DNA of 64,000 nucleotides from Colwellia psychrerythraea (GTDB lineage: Bacteria; Pseudomonadota; Gammaproteobacteria; Enterobacterales; Alteromonadaceae). Each line of letters begins with the position of its first letter. The first letter of the stretch is position 1. The position numbers and the translations under genes were made by a program. The stretch covers positions 310,001 through 374,000 of the forward strand of contig NZ_JQEC01000002.1 of the NCBI RefSeq assembly GCF_000764185.1, read 5' to 3'. The notes below the pieces were generated by a model. It was not told the origin of the DNA, ran no database searches, and saw nothing but the letters and a program-made list of their open reading frames with translations. This document shows, piece by piece, positions 9,443-17,747 of this stretch.

Positions 9443-9860
9443 TATAACGTCCTAAATCATTCATCTTAAAAAACGAATAATAGTAAAACGCTACCGCTTT
9501 AGATAGAGGTTGAAAGGGTCATGAAATATAGAAAATCAGTGACATTATTTTATATTATAAGTTGTGATTTATGAGCGCCATAGATTTAAGTAACATTTTG
9601 TTAACATTATTAATGTAATAGGCGCTTTGGTGAATGTTGCATATTAAATATTAAGAACTGACCTCAATAAATACCCGTATTAAAACGAGTAACGACATGA
9701 TACTACGTGATAAGAAATGATTAAAAATTACACGTTCATAGTTTGGTTATTCCCCCATCTAAAGTATAAATACCTCCGTGATTACCTACTACCTATTGTA
9801 TGTACTCACTTCCTAATAACTAAAAAAATAATAAATAATTACAAAATGGAGGAAACAACT
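9443..9860. other. Divergent intergenic region, no gene seen
   Basis: This 418-base AT-rich region lies between the divergent phosphoesterase and GEVED protease genes. An in-frame extension of the downstream gene reaches back to 9717, but its residues look like translated non-coding sequence, and the strong binding site lies further on at 9848-9854. I see promoter-like AT stretches but no element I would name. Confidence 0.5.
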
Positions 9861-12143
9861 ATGCCTATAACAGAGAGCAAAAAACCACAGGTTAAACGTA
9901 AAAAATTAACAATAAACAAGGTAACATTGGCCGTCGCCACATGTCTTTCGGTTTTTCAAATGCAAACCGCCTTGGCTGCTTGTTCAATAAATCCCAATAA
10001 CAGTGAAGAACATATACAAAGTATTCATTTAAATGGTACTTCATTATCCAATGGTGACATCATAAAAAACGGCGATGTATTAACACTCACTCCCGGATAT
10101 TATGATACCGCCTATAAAGATTATTGGAGTATATGGATCGACTTAAATGCAGATGGTGACTTTTCAGACAGTAATGAACAGGTATTTACTTCAAGCAGCG
10201 CTAGTAACACATCCGTTTCTGCAACATTAAATATCCCTGGCAATGCAACCATCAATAATGGAGAACTTCGTGTTTTATTACATGCTGGTGATGTAAGCGA
10301 TAATTCTTGCGGCTATGACTATTACGGTGACAGCCAAGACTTTAGTATCAACATCGATGCTAGCGATAATGGCGGCGGCTCTGGTGGAGATTATGCCCTG
10401 AGTGAAACACCTCGTGGCGGAAATGACGAACACATTTTCGCCGTTGAAATTGGTAATAACAGTCATACTTCTGGCAATAACGATGGTTATGCTGACTTTA
10501 CCAATAACAAAACCTTTAACATTAGTGATGGCGACAGTATTTCCCTGATCCCAACCACCAGCTGGGGTACCAACTGGGCCATTTGGATTGATAGTGATAA
10601 CAGTGGTAATTTTGATAGTAATGAAGAAGTGTTTACAGGCAGTGGCAATCGTGATGCTGTGGTAGAGGGCACGTTAAACCTTGCCAATATTAGTGAAGGT
10701 ACTGCGCGAATGCGAATTGCCATGAATGGTGATGGTACAGCAAATGCTGATGGTTTTACCTACGGTGAAATTGAAGATTACACCGTAACTATAGGTGAGA
10801 CAAACGCAGACCTTAGTAAACTTAAAAATGGTATAGCTCAAATAATTTCAGGCGGTGATGTTTATAAAACATTTGAAGTTCCTGGCGATGCCACAAGTGT
10901 ACAAATAGCTATATCACCAACATCCAGCAGCCAAGGTGATGTCGATTTATATGTTAAGTTTGGCAGTATTCCTACCGAAGAGAGTTATGACTGTCGCCCT
11001 TACAAACCCGGAAATAATGAAACGTGTGACTTATCAGCCAAAGAAGGTACTTATTATATTTGGGCAAAACCATTTTCTGAGTTTGCCGATGTATCTTTAC
11101 AAGCCTCATATAGCGATGAACCTGTTCCTGAGAATCGCTGGGAGGAGGATTATGCCAATGTTCTTTTCTACCGTTTTGAGTTTAAAGATACCCCTTTTGA
11201 TAAAACGGAGAGTGAGCTGAAACAAACCTTCGATGAAGTTACAGAGTACTTTAATGGTGAATCTTACGGTAAATTTGATGTAACCTTTACCTTGCATCCA
11301 ACGATTATTTATATCGATGAAAATAAGTCCGTATATGATAATGATCATGATGCTTGGGAAGAGTTATGGCATGCAAAATTGTTAGAGCTGGGAGTAGACG
11401 TTTACAACCCTGGTAAGGGTAATATTGCGGCAGTCACGGCGCCTGCTATTGATAATCGTAATTCTCTTGGTGGCCCAGGTCACTTAGAATTAAATGAATA
11501 TAACTCTGGAATAATTGCCCATGAGATGGGTCATGCTATGGGTTTTCATCATGCACAAGGTATTGATGGTGGAGATACTGTTTTTGGTCAAGGTGATTAT
11601 GAAACGGAACGAGGCGAATTTGAATACGGTAATGTCTTTGGCTTAATGGGCACTCAAGCATGGACTTCTGGCGCCATGAACCTTATCTACAAGAATGCTT
11701 TTACCGCTTGGGATATTAAAGCGAACGTGCCGTTAATTACCACTTCGGGAACATATCGTATTTATGCCTTTGACCAAGGTGAAATTGGTGAAAACTTAGG
11801 CCTTAGAATTCAGTCAGGCAATGGTGAGTATACTTACTGGTTAGAATACCGCACTAAGGGAGACTATTTAAACAAAGAAGGTTTCTTACTGAATATTGAA
11901 GGTTATTGGCCAGACGATCATAATAAAACAGACTATTGGAATACAACGTCCTACCTGTTGGATATGACACCTAACTCACTTGCAGAGGATGACTATTGGG
12001 CCGATGATTGGACAGATGCTCATTTAGTAATAGGCAAAAGCTATACCGATGAATGGAACGGATTTACTGTTACCACCATGGGCATAGGTGGTGAAATTGG
12101 TACCGCCGAAGCATGGATAGAAATAGCGGTAGAAATGCATTAA
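9861..12143 (+). CDS. Secreted GEVED/PPC-domain zinc metalloprotease (M6-like)
   Basis: A 760-residue exported protein. The start at 9861 is decided by GGAGGAA at 9848-9854 and by a signal peptide ending near TALAAC. Two GEVED domains follow (cores WSIWIDLNADGDF and WAIWIDSDNSGNF, the second ending GEIEDYTVTI). A PPC-type domain (DVDLYVKFG) comes next, then a catalytic domain with HEMGHAMGFHH at residues 554-564, a complete HExxHxxGxxH zinc site. The catalytic region resembles M6/immune-inhibitor-A-like peptidases. The architecture is different from that of the protease at 428-3832, where binding modules follow the catalytic domain instead of preceding it. The probable role is degradation of extracellular protein. 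Confidence 0.85.
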   Translation: MPITESKKPQVKRKKLTINKVTLAVATCLSVFQMQTALAACSINPNNSEEHIQSIHLNGTSLSNGDIIKNGDVLTLTPGYYDTAYKDYWSIWIDLNADGDFSDSNEQVFTSSSASNTSVSATLNIPGNATINNGELRVLLHAGDVSDNSCGYDYYGDSQDFSINIDASDNGGGSGGDYALSETPRGGNDEHIFAVEIGNNSHTSGNNDGYADFTNNKTFNISDGDSISLIPTTSWGTNWAIWIDSDNSGNFDSNEEVFTGSGNRDAVVEGTLNLANISEGTARMRIAMNGDGTANADGFTYGEIEDYTVTIGETNADLSKLKNGIAQIISGGDVYKTFEVPGDATSVQIAISPTSSSQGDVDLYVKFGSIPTEESYDCRPYKPGNNETCDLSAKEGTYYIWAKPFSEFADVSLQASYSDEPVPENRWEEDYANVLFYRFEFKDTPFDKTESELKQTFDEVTEYFNGESYGKFDVTFTLHPTIIYIDENKSVYDNDHDAWEELWHAKLLELGVDVYNPGKGNIAAVTAPAIDNRNSLGGPGHLELNEYNSGIIAHEMGHAMGFHHAQGIDGGDTVFGQGDYETERGEFEYGNVFGLMGTQAWTSGAMNLIYKNAFTAWDIKANVPLITTSGTYRIYAFDQGEIGENLGLRIQSGNGEYTYWLEYRTKGDYLNKEGFLLNIEGYWPDDHNKTDYWNTTSYLLDMTPNSLAEDDYWADDWTDAHLVIGKSYTDEWNGFTVTTMGIGGEIGTAEAWIEIAVEMH

Positions 12144-12180
12144 ACATTCGTTATAAATACACATGAAATAATAACGAAAA

Positions 12181-12216
12181 AAGCCCTGAATAAATTAATA
12201 TTTAGGGCTTTATTTA
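12181..12216 (+). terminator. Intrinsic terminator of the GEVED protease gene
   Basis: AAGCCCTGAATA... pairs with ...TATTTAGGGCTT (12181-12210, with one interruption), followed by TATTTAG. The hairpin begins 38 bases after the stop codon of the protease gene. Confidence 0.75.
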
Positions 12217-12217
12217 G

Positions 12218-12245
12218 TTAATTAATTAATTAATTAATTAATTAA
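12218..12245. repeat. TTAA tetranucleotide repeat, seven units
   Basis: Seven perfect consecutive TTAA units lie just after the terminator. It is outside any coding sequence, so length changes would not affect a reading frame. Confidence 0.9.
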
Positions 12246-12850
12246 CTAGTCATTTAACAAGGTGATACATAATAAAGCAACTCAGACCGAAGACTATTTT
12301 TATATACTTATTAGAATGTTACCTATTTTCATACAAAACATTGTCTTCCTTTTAATTGCATCAATACATTTATGCAGTGACCATAAAGTTTGTCCGTAAG
12401 AAGAAATATTTCCCTTAAAGTTTGTCCATAACGATTTAGTTAGTCGTTGTATAACAGCCATTCCTAAAATCATCTCGATAAGGTATTTAGTTTTTGAGCT
12501 TCCTCCATCCCATGATTCCCATTAAAAGATTTATGTTTTCTTGGGTCTGAAGTTGTTTAGTGTCTATTCTAAGTTTACGAACGAATACCTTTAAAATGGC
12601 ATACGTTTTTTTATATATTTCATAATAATTACCTTTAAATTAAGAAGGCAATATGCACTTCCCTAAAATTTTAGTTGTAATACGCACGTATAACAAGCGC
12701 ACCACAAAATAAATGGACTAAAGAAAGACCGTCATAAAATCCCTGTGAGTGTACACCTTGCAGTTGTTCTACGTACAGTCATACTCATTCGCACTGAGTA
12801 ACACCATGAACATTATCAGTTTAAACACAAGCACTTACAATTATTATAAG
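12246..12850. other. Non-coding stretch upstream of IS66 remnant
   Basis: About 600 bases without a convincing gene on either strand. The only repeat I see is AAAGTTTGTCC at 12385-12395 and again at 12417-12427 (32-base period). The base composition and stop density suggest decayed sequence next to the transposon remnant. Confidence 0.5.
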
Positions 12851-12877
12851 TAAGCACCCCATGTGAATTCATAAAAT

Positions 12878-12913
12878 ATTTACTGATAACTACATGTAGT
12901 TATCAGTAAATAA
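12878..12913. repeat. Perfect 36-bp palindrome at the end of the IS66 remnant
   Basis: The sequence is perfectly self-complementary about 12895/12896 (18-base arms around ...CTACATG TAG...). It lies inside the left end of the IS66 remnant just after the broken tnpC, where a terminator or a deletion junction would be expected. Confidence 0.85.
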
Positions 12914-13373
12914 CGCCTGGCATGTGCCCAACAACCAAATGCGTTAAGTCATTGGTTTTAGCAACCGCGGCGTAAACAGCATAACCATCTGTCATTAACG
13001 TACCGCTAAAGTCACCTAACATAAGTTCGGCCACGCTGGTGGGCAGGAACAAGCGCTGTACTTTCTTCAGCGTCATCACTTAGTATTTCTGCTTCGTCGA
13101 ATAAACCTAGTTGCCCTGGTGACCATTTTTCACTCGAAGCACCAAAGCGCTGTTGAGTCATGTAACGAATGTTCTTCTAGCGTGGCTATTTCATCTGATT
13201 TTCTGGTCAGTTCAGCGCCTTTTTTGGGGAGTATCGTCAAACGATTATTGATTAATCTGTAGTGTTTTTTCATTATCATCAAGCACACTTCTCTGTTCAG
13301 GCAACAGAGCTTCAAGCACTAAAATACGCTGAATTAATTGCTCGTTACTGAGCGTAAATGGATAATTTTTCAT
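12881..13373 (-). pseudogene. IS66 tnpC transposase remnant
   Basis: From ATG 13373 the minus strand encodes a TnpC-like N-terminus (MKNYPFTLSNEQLIQRILVL), then loses frame. In other frames it shows RFGASSEKWSPGQLGLFDEAE-like sequence and, after a large deletion, a catalytic-domain piece (GDFSGTLMTDGYAVYAAV). A single-base loss then disrupts HLGCWAHARRY. The C-terminal half is gone and a 36-base palindrome follows. This is clearly a dead transposase gene. Confidence 0.8.
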
Positions 13374-13816
13374 GGCGATATATAACAAAAACGCCTAAAT
13401 ATCCGAGTCGAACTCGATGTTTTATGGGGATTTATCGCACTAATATCAACGCCTCTCAGCAAGTAATGTAACTGCTCTCCATCAATGTTACGTAGCCAAA
13501 TCATGTTTTTAGGCCACTTGAACTTATCTTTTTCAAGGCGTTTGTACCACAAACAAAAATCCGTTTTATCCCAGTAAAGTAGCTTCAATTTATTGCGTTG
13601 TTTCGAGCAGAAAACAATGGGGCCTCGATGTAAATAAACGTTAGAAAACGGTGATGCTTCCGTTGTGGTGATTGATGTTTTAGATGTGACGGCTGCTTTA
13701 TTTTTGTAAAAGTTAGAAGTTGATAGGCCTTGCTCAAAGCAAAATTGTTTTACTGATAAATGGCTTTAATTTTGGGTTTTAAAAAATATAAGCCATTGTT
13801 GTGGTGTTCGTCGCAT
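13373..13816 (-). pseudogene. IS66 tnpA-tnpB remnant, fused by deletion
   Basis: From an ATG at 13816 the minus strand reads MRRTPQQWLIFFKTQN, a stop (13766-13768), then SHLSVKQFCFEQGLSTSNFYKNK, which is the characteristic IS66 TnpA (OrfA) core. The same frame then runs into TnpB sequence (YLHRGP joined to IVFCSKQRNKLKLLYWDKT and LWYKRLEKDKFKWP). The normal TnpB segment between YLHRG and the VFC motif is missing, so one deletion has joined the two parts. The frame ends shortly after PHKT. Confidence 0.8.
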
Positions 13817-13895
13817 GATGATCTTCTTAAATAATTAAAGTGATCATAAGTGAATGTTATTGATGGGGTCATAATGCGGTGTCTAAGGTGCTTAC

Positions 13896-13917
13896 ATTAT
13901 ATCTACCTAGATATAAT
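13896..13917. promoter_or_regulatory. Near-perfect palindrome, possible operator upstream of the aminohydroxybenzoate-type locus
   Basis: ATTATATCTA (13896-13905), CC, TAGATATAAT (13908-13917) is a 10+2+10 dyad immediately beside the IS66 end and about 200 bases upstream of the SDR gene. It has the size and symmetry of a dimeric regulator site, but it could equally be a preferred insertion target. Confidence 0.35.
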
Positions 13918-14108
13918 CATGCTTTTAATTTTTATTTGTGGGTACAAATAAAATAGATTTAATTTTTAGATAGTTAACATTAAAAAATTAACCTTTAAGA
14001 AAATTTTTTAATAGGTACTGTATATCAGGAATGAACATAAGCAGTATTGATGACAGAAAAGAGTTTTTCAGCAATATCATTATAACAGGCTTTTATGTAA
14101 AAGCTTTT

Positions 14109-14115
14109 AAAGGAG
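14109..14115 (+). promoter_or_regulatory. Ribosome binding site that points to a rare ATT start
   Basis: AAAGGAG at 14109-14115 lies eight bases before ATT at 14124. No ATG, GTG or TTG is in frame at the right distance. A start at 14124 gives the standard SDR N-terminus and length. Confidence 0.6.
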
Positions 14116-14123
14116 TACACGTT

Positions 14124-14879
14124 ATTAAATTATTAGAAAATAAAAACATATTGATCACAGGAGCTGGGGCTGGAATAGGACGTGCAGCTGCATTATTGTT
14201 TTCAAAAGAAGGCGCCAATGTCGCATTATTTAGCCGAACAAAGGAGACTGTTGAACAAACAGCTGATTTGATCCGAACTATTGGCGGTAAGGTTATTGTG
14301 ATTATTGGTGATGTGGCCAATGCAGCTGACGTAAAACTCGCTGTAGACTCAGTAGTTGAAAGTTATGGGCAACTTGATTGTGCCTTTAACAATGCTGGTG
14401 TTGAAGGTCAATTTGCTCCATTAGCTGAATTAGATGAAGCGACATACGACAATACTATGGAAATAAACCTGAAAGGTGTTTGGTTATCAATGAAATATCA
14501 AATACCGGCATTACAGGCTGCTGGCGGTGGCACCATAGTTAATATGTCATCAGATATTTCAACGGGGGGCATACCAGGCACAAGTATCTATACCGCTAGC
14601 AAAGCTGGGGTTGATGCGCTAACTCGTTGTGGAGCGATGGATTATGCACAACAAAATATCCGCGTTAATGGTGTCGCACCGGGTAGTGTAGAAAATACCG
14701 CGATGACAAGTCGTTTGTGGAGTGAAGAACAGCAGCAAGCTAACCGTGATAATAGTCCAACAGGACGACTTTCTACTCCAGAAGATATATCTGAGGCTGT
14801 TGCATGGCTTTGTTCAGATAGAGCAAAGCATATCAATGGCCAAATTTTAAATATTGATGGCGGTTTTATCTGCCGATAG
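14124..14879 (+). CDS. Short-chain dehydrogenase/reductase (classical SDR)
   Basis: An NAD(P)-dependent oxidoreductase of about 251 aa. From ATT 14124 it reads (M)KLLENKNILITGAGAGIG, with the TGAGAGIG cofactor motif at residues 12-19, NNAG in the middle, YTASK (Tyr156, Lys160) as catalytic pair, and a typical C-terminal GGF. The alternative ATG at 14031 would add 31 residues unlike an SDR start and has a poor binding site. It is the first gene of a compact group (SDR, ABM, SnoaL-like, cupin; spacings of 8 bases or overlaps) just upstream of the DHQ-synthase-II and aldolase genes, so it most likely reduces or oxidises an intermediate of that pathway. Substrate unknown. Confidence 0.85.
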   Translation: MKLLENKNILITGAGAGIGRAAALLFSKEGANVALFSRTKETVEQTADLIRTIGGKVIVIIGDVANAADVKLAVDSVVESYGQLDCAFNNAGVEGQFAPLAELDEATYDNTMEINLKGVWLSMKYQIPALQAAGGGTIVNMSSDISTGGIPGTSIYTASKAGVDALTRCGAMDYAQQNIRVNGVAPGSVENTAMTSRLWSEEQQQANRDNSPTGRLSTPEDISEAVAWLCSDRAKHINGQILNIDGGFICR

Positions 14880-14887
14880 GAAGTAAT

Positions 14888-15229
14888 ATGAAACCTCTTA
14901 CCATTTTAGTTACTAATTGGGTTAAGCCCGGTTGTGAAGATGCGTATCAGAAATTGCTGTCACCTGTATTAGACGCGATGCGCTTTGAGCCTACTTTTAT
15001 TAATACAGTTCTTCATCAGGATATTGATGATCCAAGCCGTTTTATGCTTTATGAAACATGGACTGATCGTGATGACTTCTTCAATGTACAAAGATATAAA
15101 TCTTATCGTACTGAATATGAGCGCGCTTTGCCTGATTTATTAAGAGCACCACGTGAAATAGCATCCTTTATCCCTATCCGCTCTGATTTTACCTTTATGC
15201 ATAACTTAGGAGTGAATAATGATACTTGA
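14888..15229 (+). CDS. Antibiotic biosynthesis monooxygenase (ABM) domain protein
   Basis: A 113-residue ferredoxin-like-fold protein of the ABM/YgiN family. Supporting sequence includes the N-terminal strand LTILVTNWVKPG, the central FINTVLHQDIDDPSRFMLYETW and the DRDDF helix. Members include cofactor-free quinol monooxygenases and anthrone oxygenases that oxidise electron-rich phenols to quinones. AGGAAG precedes the ATG. It sits eight bases after the SDR and overlaps the next gene. In this locus an aminohydroquinone or aminophenol would be a fitting substrate (inference). Confidence 0.85.
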   Translation: MKPLTILVTNWVKPGCEDAYQKLLSPVLDAMRFEPTFINTVLHQDIDDPSRFMLYETWTDRDDFFNVQRYKSYRTEYERALPDLLRAPREIASFIPIRSDFTFMHNLGVNNDT

Positions 15230-15626
15230 TAACAATATAAAGCTAATTAAACGTTATTATCATGAAGTATGGAATGAAGGGAATTTAGCTGTACTCGATG
15301 AGATAATGAGTCCTAAATACATTAATCATACTCCAGGGATGCCTAATCCACTCCCTGGACCTGAAGGCTTTAAACCCATTGTTATTGCAATGAGAACCGG
15401 CTTACCTGATCTTAGGTTTGAAATTAATGACATGGTTGTCACGGAAGATAAAGTCGCCATAAGATGCACTATGTACGGCACCCATCTTGGTGAGCTCTTT
15501 GGTGTTGCTGCAACCGGTAAAACAGTTGAAATTAATCAAATGCAGGTCGAGTATATAAAAGCTGGAAAAATTGTTGAACATTGGCGTGTATCTGATGATC
15601 TTATGGCCCAATTGGATCATAAATGA
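15219..15626 (+). CDS. SnoaL-like (polyketide cyclase/ester cyclase family) protein
   Basis: A 135-residue alpha+beta-barrel protein of the SnoaL-like family. Signs are the N-terminal helix IKLIKRYYHEVWNEGN, YINHTPG, the strand MVVTEDKVAIRCTMYGTHLGELFG, and the C-terminal IVEHWRVSDDLMAQL. Family members cyclise polyketides by aldol chemistry, but many related proteins have other or unknown reactions. It starts ten bases inside the end of the ABM gene, with AGGAG upstream, and its stop overlaps the cupin start. No polyketide synthase is nearby, so ring closure of a polyketide is not implied. Confidence 0.85.
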   Translation: MILDNNIKLIKRYYHEVWNEGNLAVLDEIMSPKYINHTPGMPNPLPGPEGFKPIVIAMRTGLPDLRFEINDMVVTEDKVAIRCTMYGTHLGELFGVAATGKTVEINQMQVEYIKAGKIVEHWRVSDDLMAQLDHK

Positions 15627-16306
15627 TGAATTCATTTCAAGTCAGTACCACAAAAATTATACAAGTAACCTTAATGATGATTATGTCTAAATCTGCGTTT
15701 AGCCATGATAATCACGGGAAAATAGCGCCAGGTCCAGGTCCAGTTACTTATACTCAAGCAGATGCTGTACAGGGGGAGCGAATCGAGCATGGTGAACGAG
15801 TAACTGCGATTGATGAGGCTAAAAAATTATTACATGCTCAGCATCACCCTTATACACCGTTAGCAACATTTTCTTTACCATCTAAATATGAGAAACCTAC
15901 TATTTCATCAGTAGAAGATTATGCCGTGCCGCTCAATAATTTACCATTATTACACCCTGGACCCGGAGAGCATGTCCATGTTATGGAAGGGAAACGTTAC
16001 GGGTATAACAATTTGAGTGTGGGTGTTACCAATACTCAACCTGGGGGTTCACCCCCAATGCATACCCATCCAGGAGAAGAGTCTCATGTACTACTTGATG
16101 GAACGATTAAATATGCTGTAGGTGAGGAAACTTTTGTTGTAAAAGCACCTTATATCATGCAAATACCTGCTATGGCGCCACATTCTTTTATTAATGTGGG
16201 TGATAAGGTTGCGCGACTTGTGGTTATTTTTCCAACCAATGTTTGGGAATACGATGTGCTTGATGTGTTCCCGTTTGAAAAAAAGAGTAAAAATACTAGT
16301 AAATAA
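15623..16306 (+). CDS. Exported cupin-domain protein
   Basis: A 227-residue protein with a signal peptide (MMIMSKSAFSHDNH region, cleavage near AFS) and a single cupin domain in the C-terminal half. Motif 1 is PPMHTHPGEESHVLLDG and motif 2 is PAMAPHSFINVGD; together they supply the His/His/Glu and His metal ligands. The role could be a dioxygenase, isomerase or binding protein in the periplasm. It overlaps the stop of the SnoaL-like gene by four bases, so translation is coupled. An exported enzyme in this group suggests that a late step or the product's handling occurs outside the cytoplasm. Confidence 0.8.
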   Translation: MMNSFQVSTTKIIQVTLMMIMSKSAFSHDNHGKIAPGPGPVTYTQADAVQGERIEHGERVTAIDEAKKLLHAQHHPYTPLATFSLPSKYEKPTISSVEDYAVPLNNLPLLHPGPGEHVHVMEGKRYGYNNLSVGVTNTQPGGSPPMHTHPGEESHVLLDGTIKYAVGEETFVVKAPYIMQIPAMAPHSFINVGDKVARLVVIFPTNVWEYDVLDVFPFEKKSKNTSK

Positions 16307-16338
16307 GATGTAAATGAAGGCAAAACAACATGTAACAG

Positions 16339-16362
16339 ATAACTGAAAATTAGTTATTTTTT
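16339..16362 (+). terminator. Short hairpin with U-run between cupin and DHQ-synthase-II genes
   Basis: ATAACT (16339-16344) pairs with AGTTAT (16352-16357) and is followed by a run of T to 16362. The stem is only six pairs, so it is probably a weak terminator that allows partial read-through into the next gene. Confidence 0.45.
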
Positions 16363-16421
16363 ACATTTTATATAATACAAAAAATATTATTTCAACTATT
16401 TATCATACAAAAGGATTTAAC

Positions 16422-17726
16422 ATGCAAACAATTGAAAGTGCGCCAGAAACAATCAAAAACACTACCAACGAAAAATTCGCGACTAAAGAAAATATTAGTA
16501 AACGTAAAGCGATTCGACTTGAAAATATTGACAAAAACATTGGCGATAAACGCGAAGGATTAGATGGACCTGTTATTTGGTTTGATACTGCCAAGCTGAA
16601 AAATGAATCACCAACGGATGATATCTACACTCGTATTGTAAACATGAAATATACGGGCTTAATTGTCTACTTAAACAAGAGTTTAGATGCCTTTTTAGAG
16701 GCTTCTCCTGCAAGAATGAAAATCATCCTTAAACTAAAAAATAAAAGTGATGTGAAGGCCTTTAATGAATCAAAATACGCCAAGCTATTTCTTGAAAATA
16801 AAGGTAACCGTTACGTTGTTAGTTATGTTGCAGCGAGTGTTGTTAGTGAATTCAAGAATGCAGGATACCAGACATGTTACGATTCTTATGTTGATGATAA
16901 TGCCAGCTTACATAGTTCAATAAACGAAGGGTTAGGCTTTGATTTTATAACTATTTTATTTAAAGACCCTACGAATATTCCATTAGAGTTAGTGATTGCG
17001 TCACTACAAAATACCAAGACTATTCTGCTAAAAGAAATTAAAGATCCAAATGACTCTGACGACGCGATTGTTTGCTTGAACGTAATGGAATATGGCTCTG
17101 AGGGGGTTATTTTCTCTCCAAACGATCATGAAATATTAAGTGACTTTAGTAATAGACTTGATGCACGTGAACATAAGCCTTTGTCTTTACAGGTCGGAAC
17201 TATTACAAAATCTGAACCTGTTGGTATGGGTTATAGAGCATGTATAGACACTGCTACTTTATTTGACGATGATGAAGGTATGATTGTTGGTTCAACTTCG
17301 CAAGGCGGGTTTTTATGTTGCCCAGAAGTATACTTCCTTCCGTATATGGAATTAAGACCATTTAGAATTAATGCGGGTGCGGTACATAGTTATGTCTACA
17401 ACGTTGATAACTTAACTGATTATATGAGCGAACTGAAATCAGGTTCAACTGTAATGTTGGTTAACTCAAAAGGTCGTGTCAGAACCGTTCCGGTTGGACG
17501 AATGAAAATAGAACAACGACCATTAAGACTGATAGAAGCTGAATTTCCAAGCGGCGAAGTAATAAGTATCTTAATGCAAGATGATTGGCATGTTCGTATT
17601 TTCTCTGATGAAGCAAAACCTCTAAATATATCTGATTTAAAAGCCGGTGATAAAGTATTAGGCCACTTTACAGACGTTGGCAGGCATGTAGGTATAAAAA
17701 TAGATGAAGATATTATTGAGAAATAA
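16422..17726 (+). CDS. 3-dehydroquinate synthase II family protein, GriH-like
   Basis: The enzyme belongs to the archaeal-type DHQ synthase II family. The diagnostic C-terminal half is clear: YGSEGVIF, VGMGYRACIDTATLFDDDEGMIVG, STSQGGFLCCPE, RPFRINAGAVHSYV and VGRMKIEQRPLRLIEAEF. AAAGGA precedes ATG 16422. It is 434 aa, with an N-terminal extension of about 45 residues compared with archaeal members. In archaea the family makes 3-dehydroquinate. In Streptomyces griseus, GriH uses the same C7N-type precursor from GriI to form 3-amino-4-hydroxybenzoate. Next to a GriI-type aldolase and an aspartokinase in a gammaproteobacterium, the GriH-like role is far more likely than aromatic amino acid supply (inference). 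Confidence 0.85.
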   Translation: MQTIESAPETIKNTTNEKFATKENISKRKAIRLENIDKNIGDKREGLDGPVIWFDTAKLKNESPTDDIYTRIVNMKYTGLIVYLNKSLDAFLEASPARMKIILKLKNKSDVKAFNESKYAKLFLENKGNRYVVSYVAASVVSEFKNAGYQTCYDSYVDDNASLHSSINEGLGFDFITILFKDPTNIPLELVIASLQNTKTILLKEIKDPNDSDDAIVCLNVMEYGSEGVIFSPNDHEILSDFSNRLDAREHKPLSLQVGTITKSEPVGMGYRACIDTATLFDDDEGMIVGSTSQGGFLCCPEVYFLPYMELRPFRINAGAVHSYVYNVDNLTDYMSELKSGSTVMLVNSKGRVRTVPVGRMKIEQRPLRLIEAEFPSGEVISILMQDDWHVRIFSDEAKPLNISDLKAGDKVLGHFTDVGRHVGIKIDEDIIEK

Positions 17727-17747
17727 TCATACTTTAAAGGATTGAAT

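Larger units (their letters stand above)
12851..13895 (-). mobile_element. Decayed IS66-family insertion sequence
   Basis: The boundaries are set by matching ends GTAAGCACC at 12851-12859 and its complement GGTGCTTAC at 13887-13895; GTAAGC is typical of IS66-family termini. Reading on the minus strand, remnants of all three IS66 genes appear in order: tnpA, tnpB and tnpC. The element is about 1.05 kb, whereas intact members are about 2.5 kb, and it carries stops, frameshifts and large internal deletions, so it cannot move on its own. No 8-bp target duplication is recognisable (left flank TATTATAA, right flank ATTATATC). Confidence 0.85.

Noticed and set aside
12218..12245. Phase-variable tetranucleotide repeat
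   Set aside because: The TTAA tract lies after a terminator and outside any promoter or coding region, so slippage would have no obvious effect.
12680..12760. Integron attC-like sequence starting TAACAAGCGC
   Set aside because: Only the first few bases resemble attC; there is no matching complementary end and no integrase.
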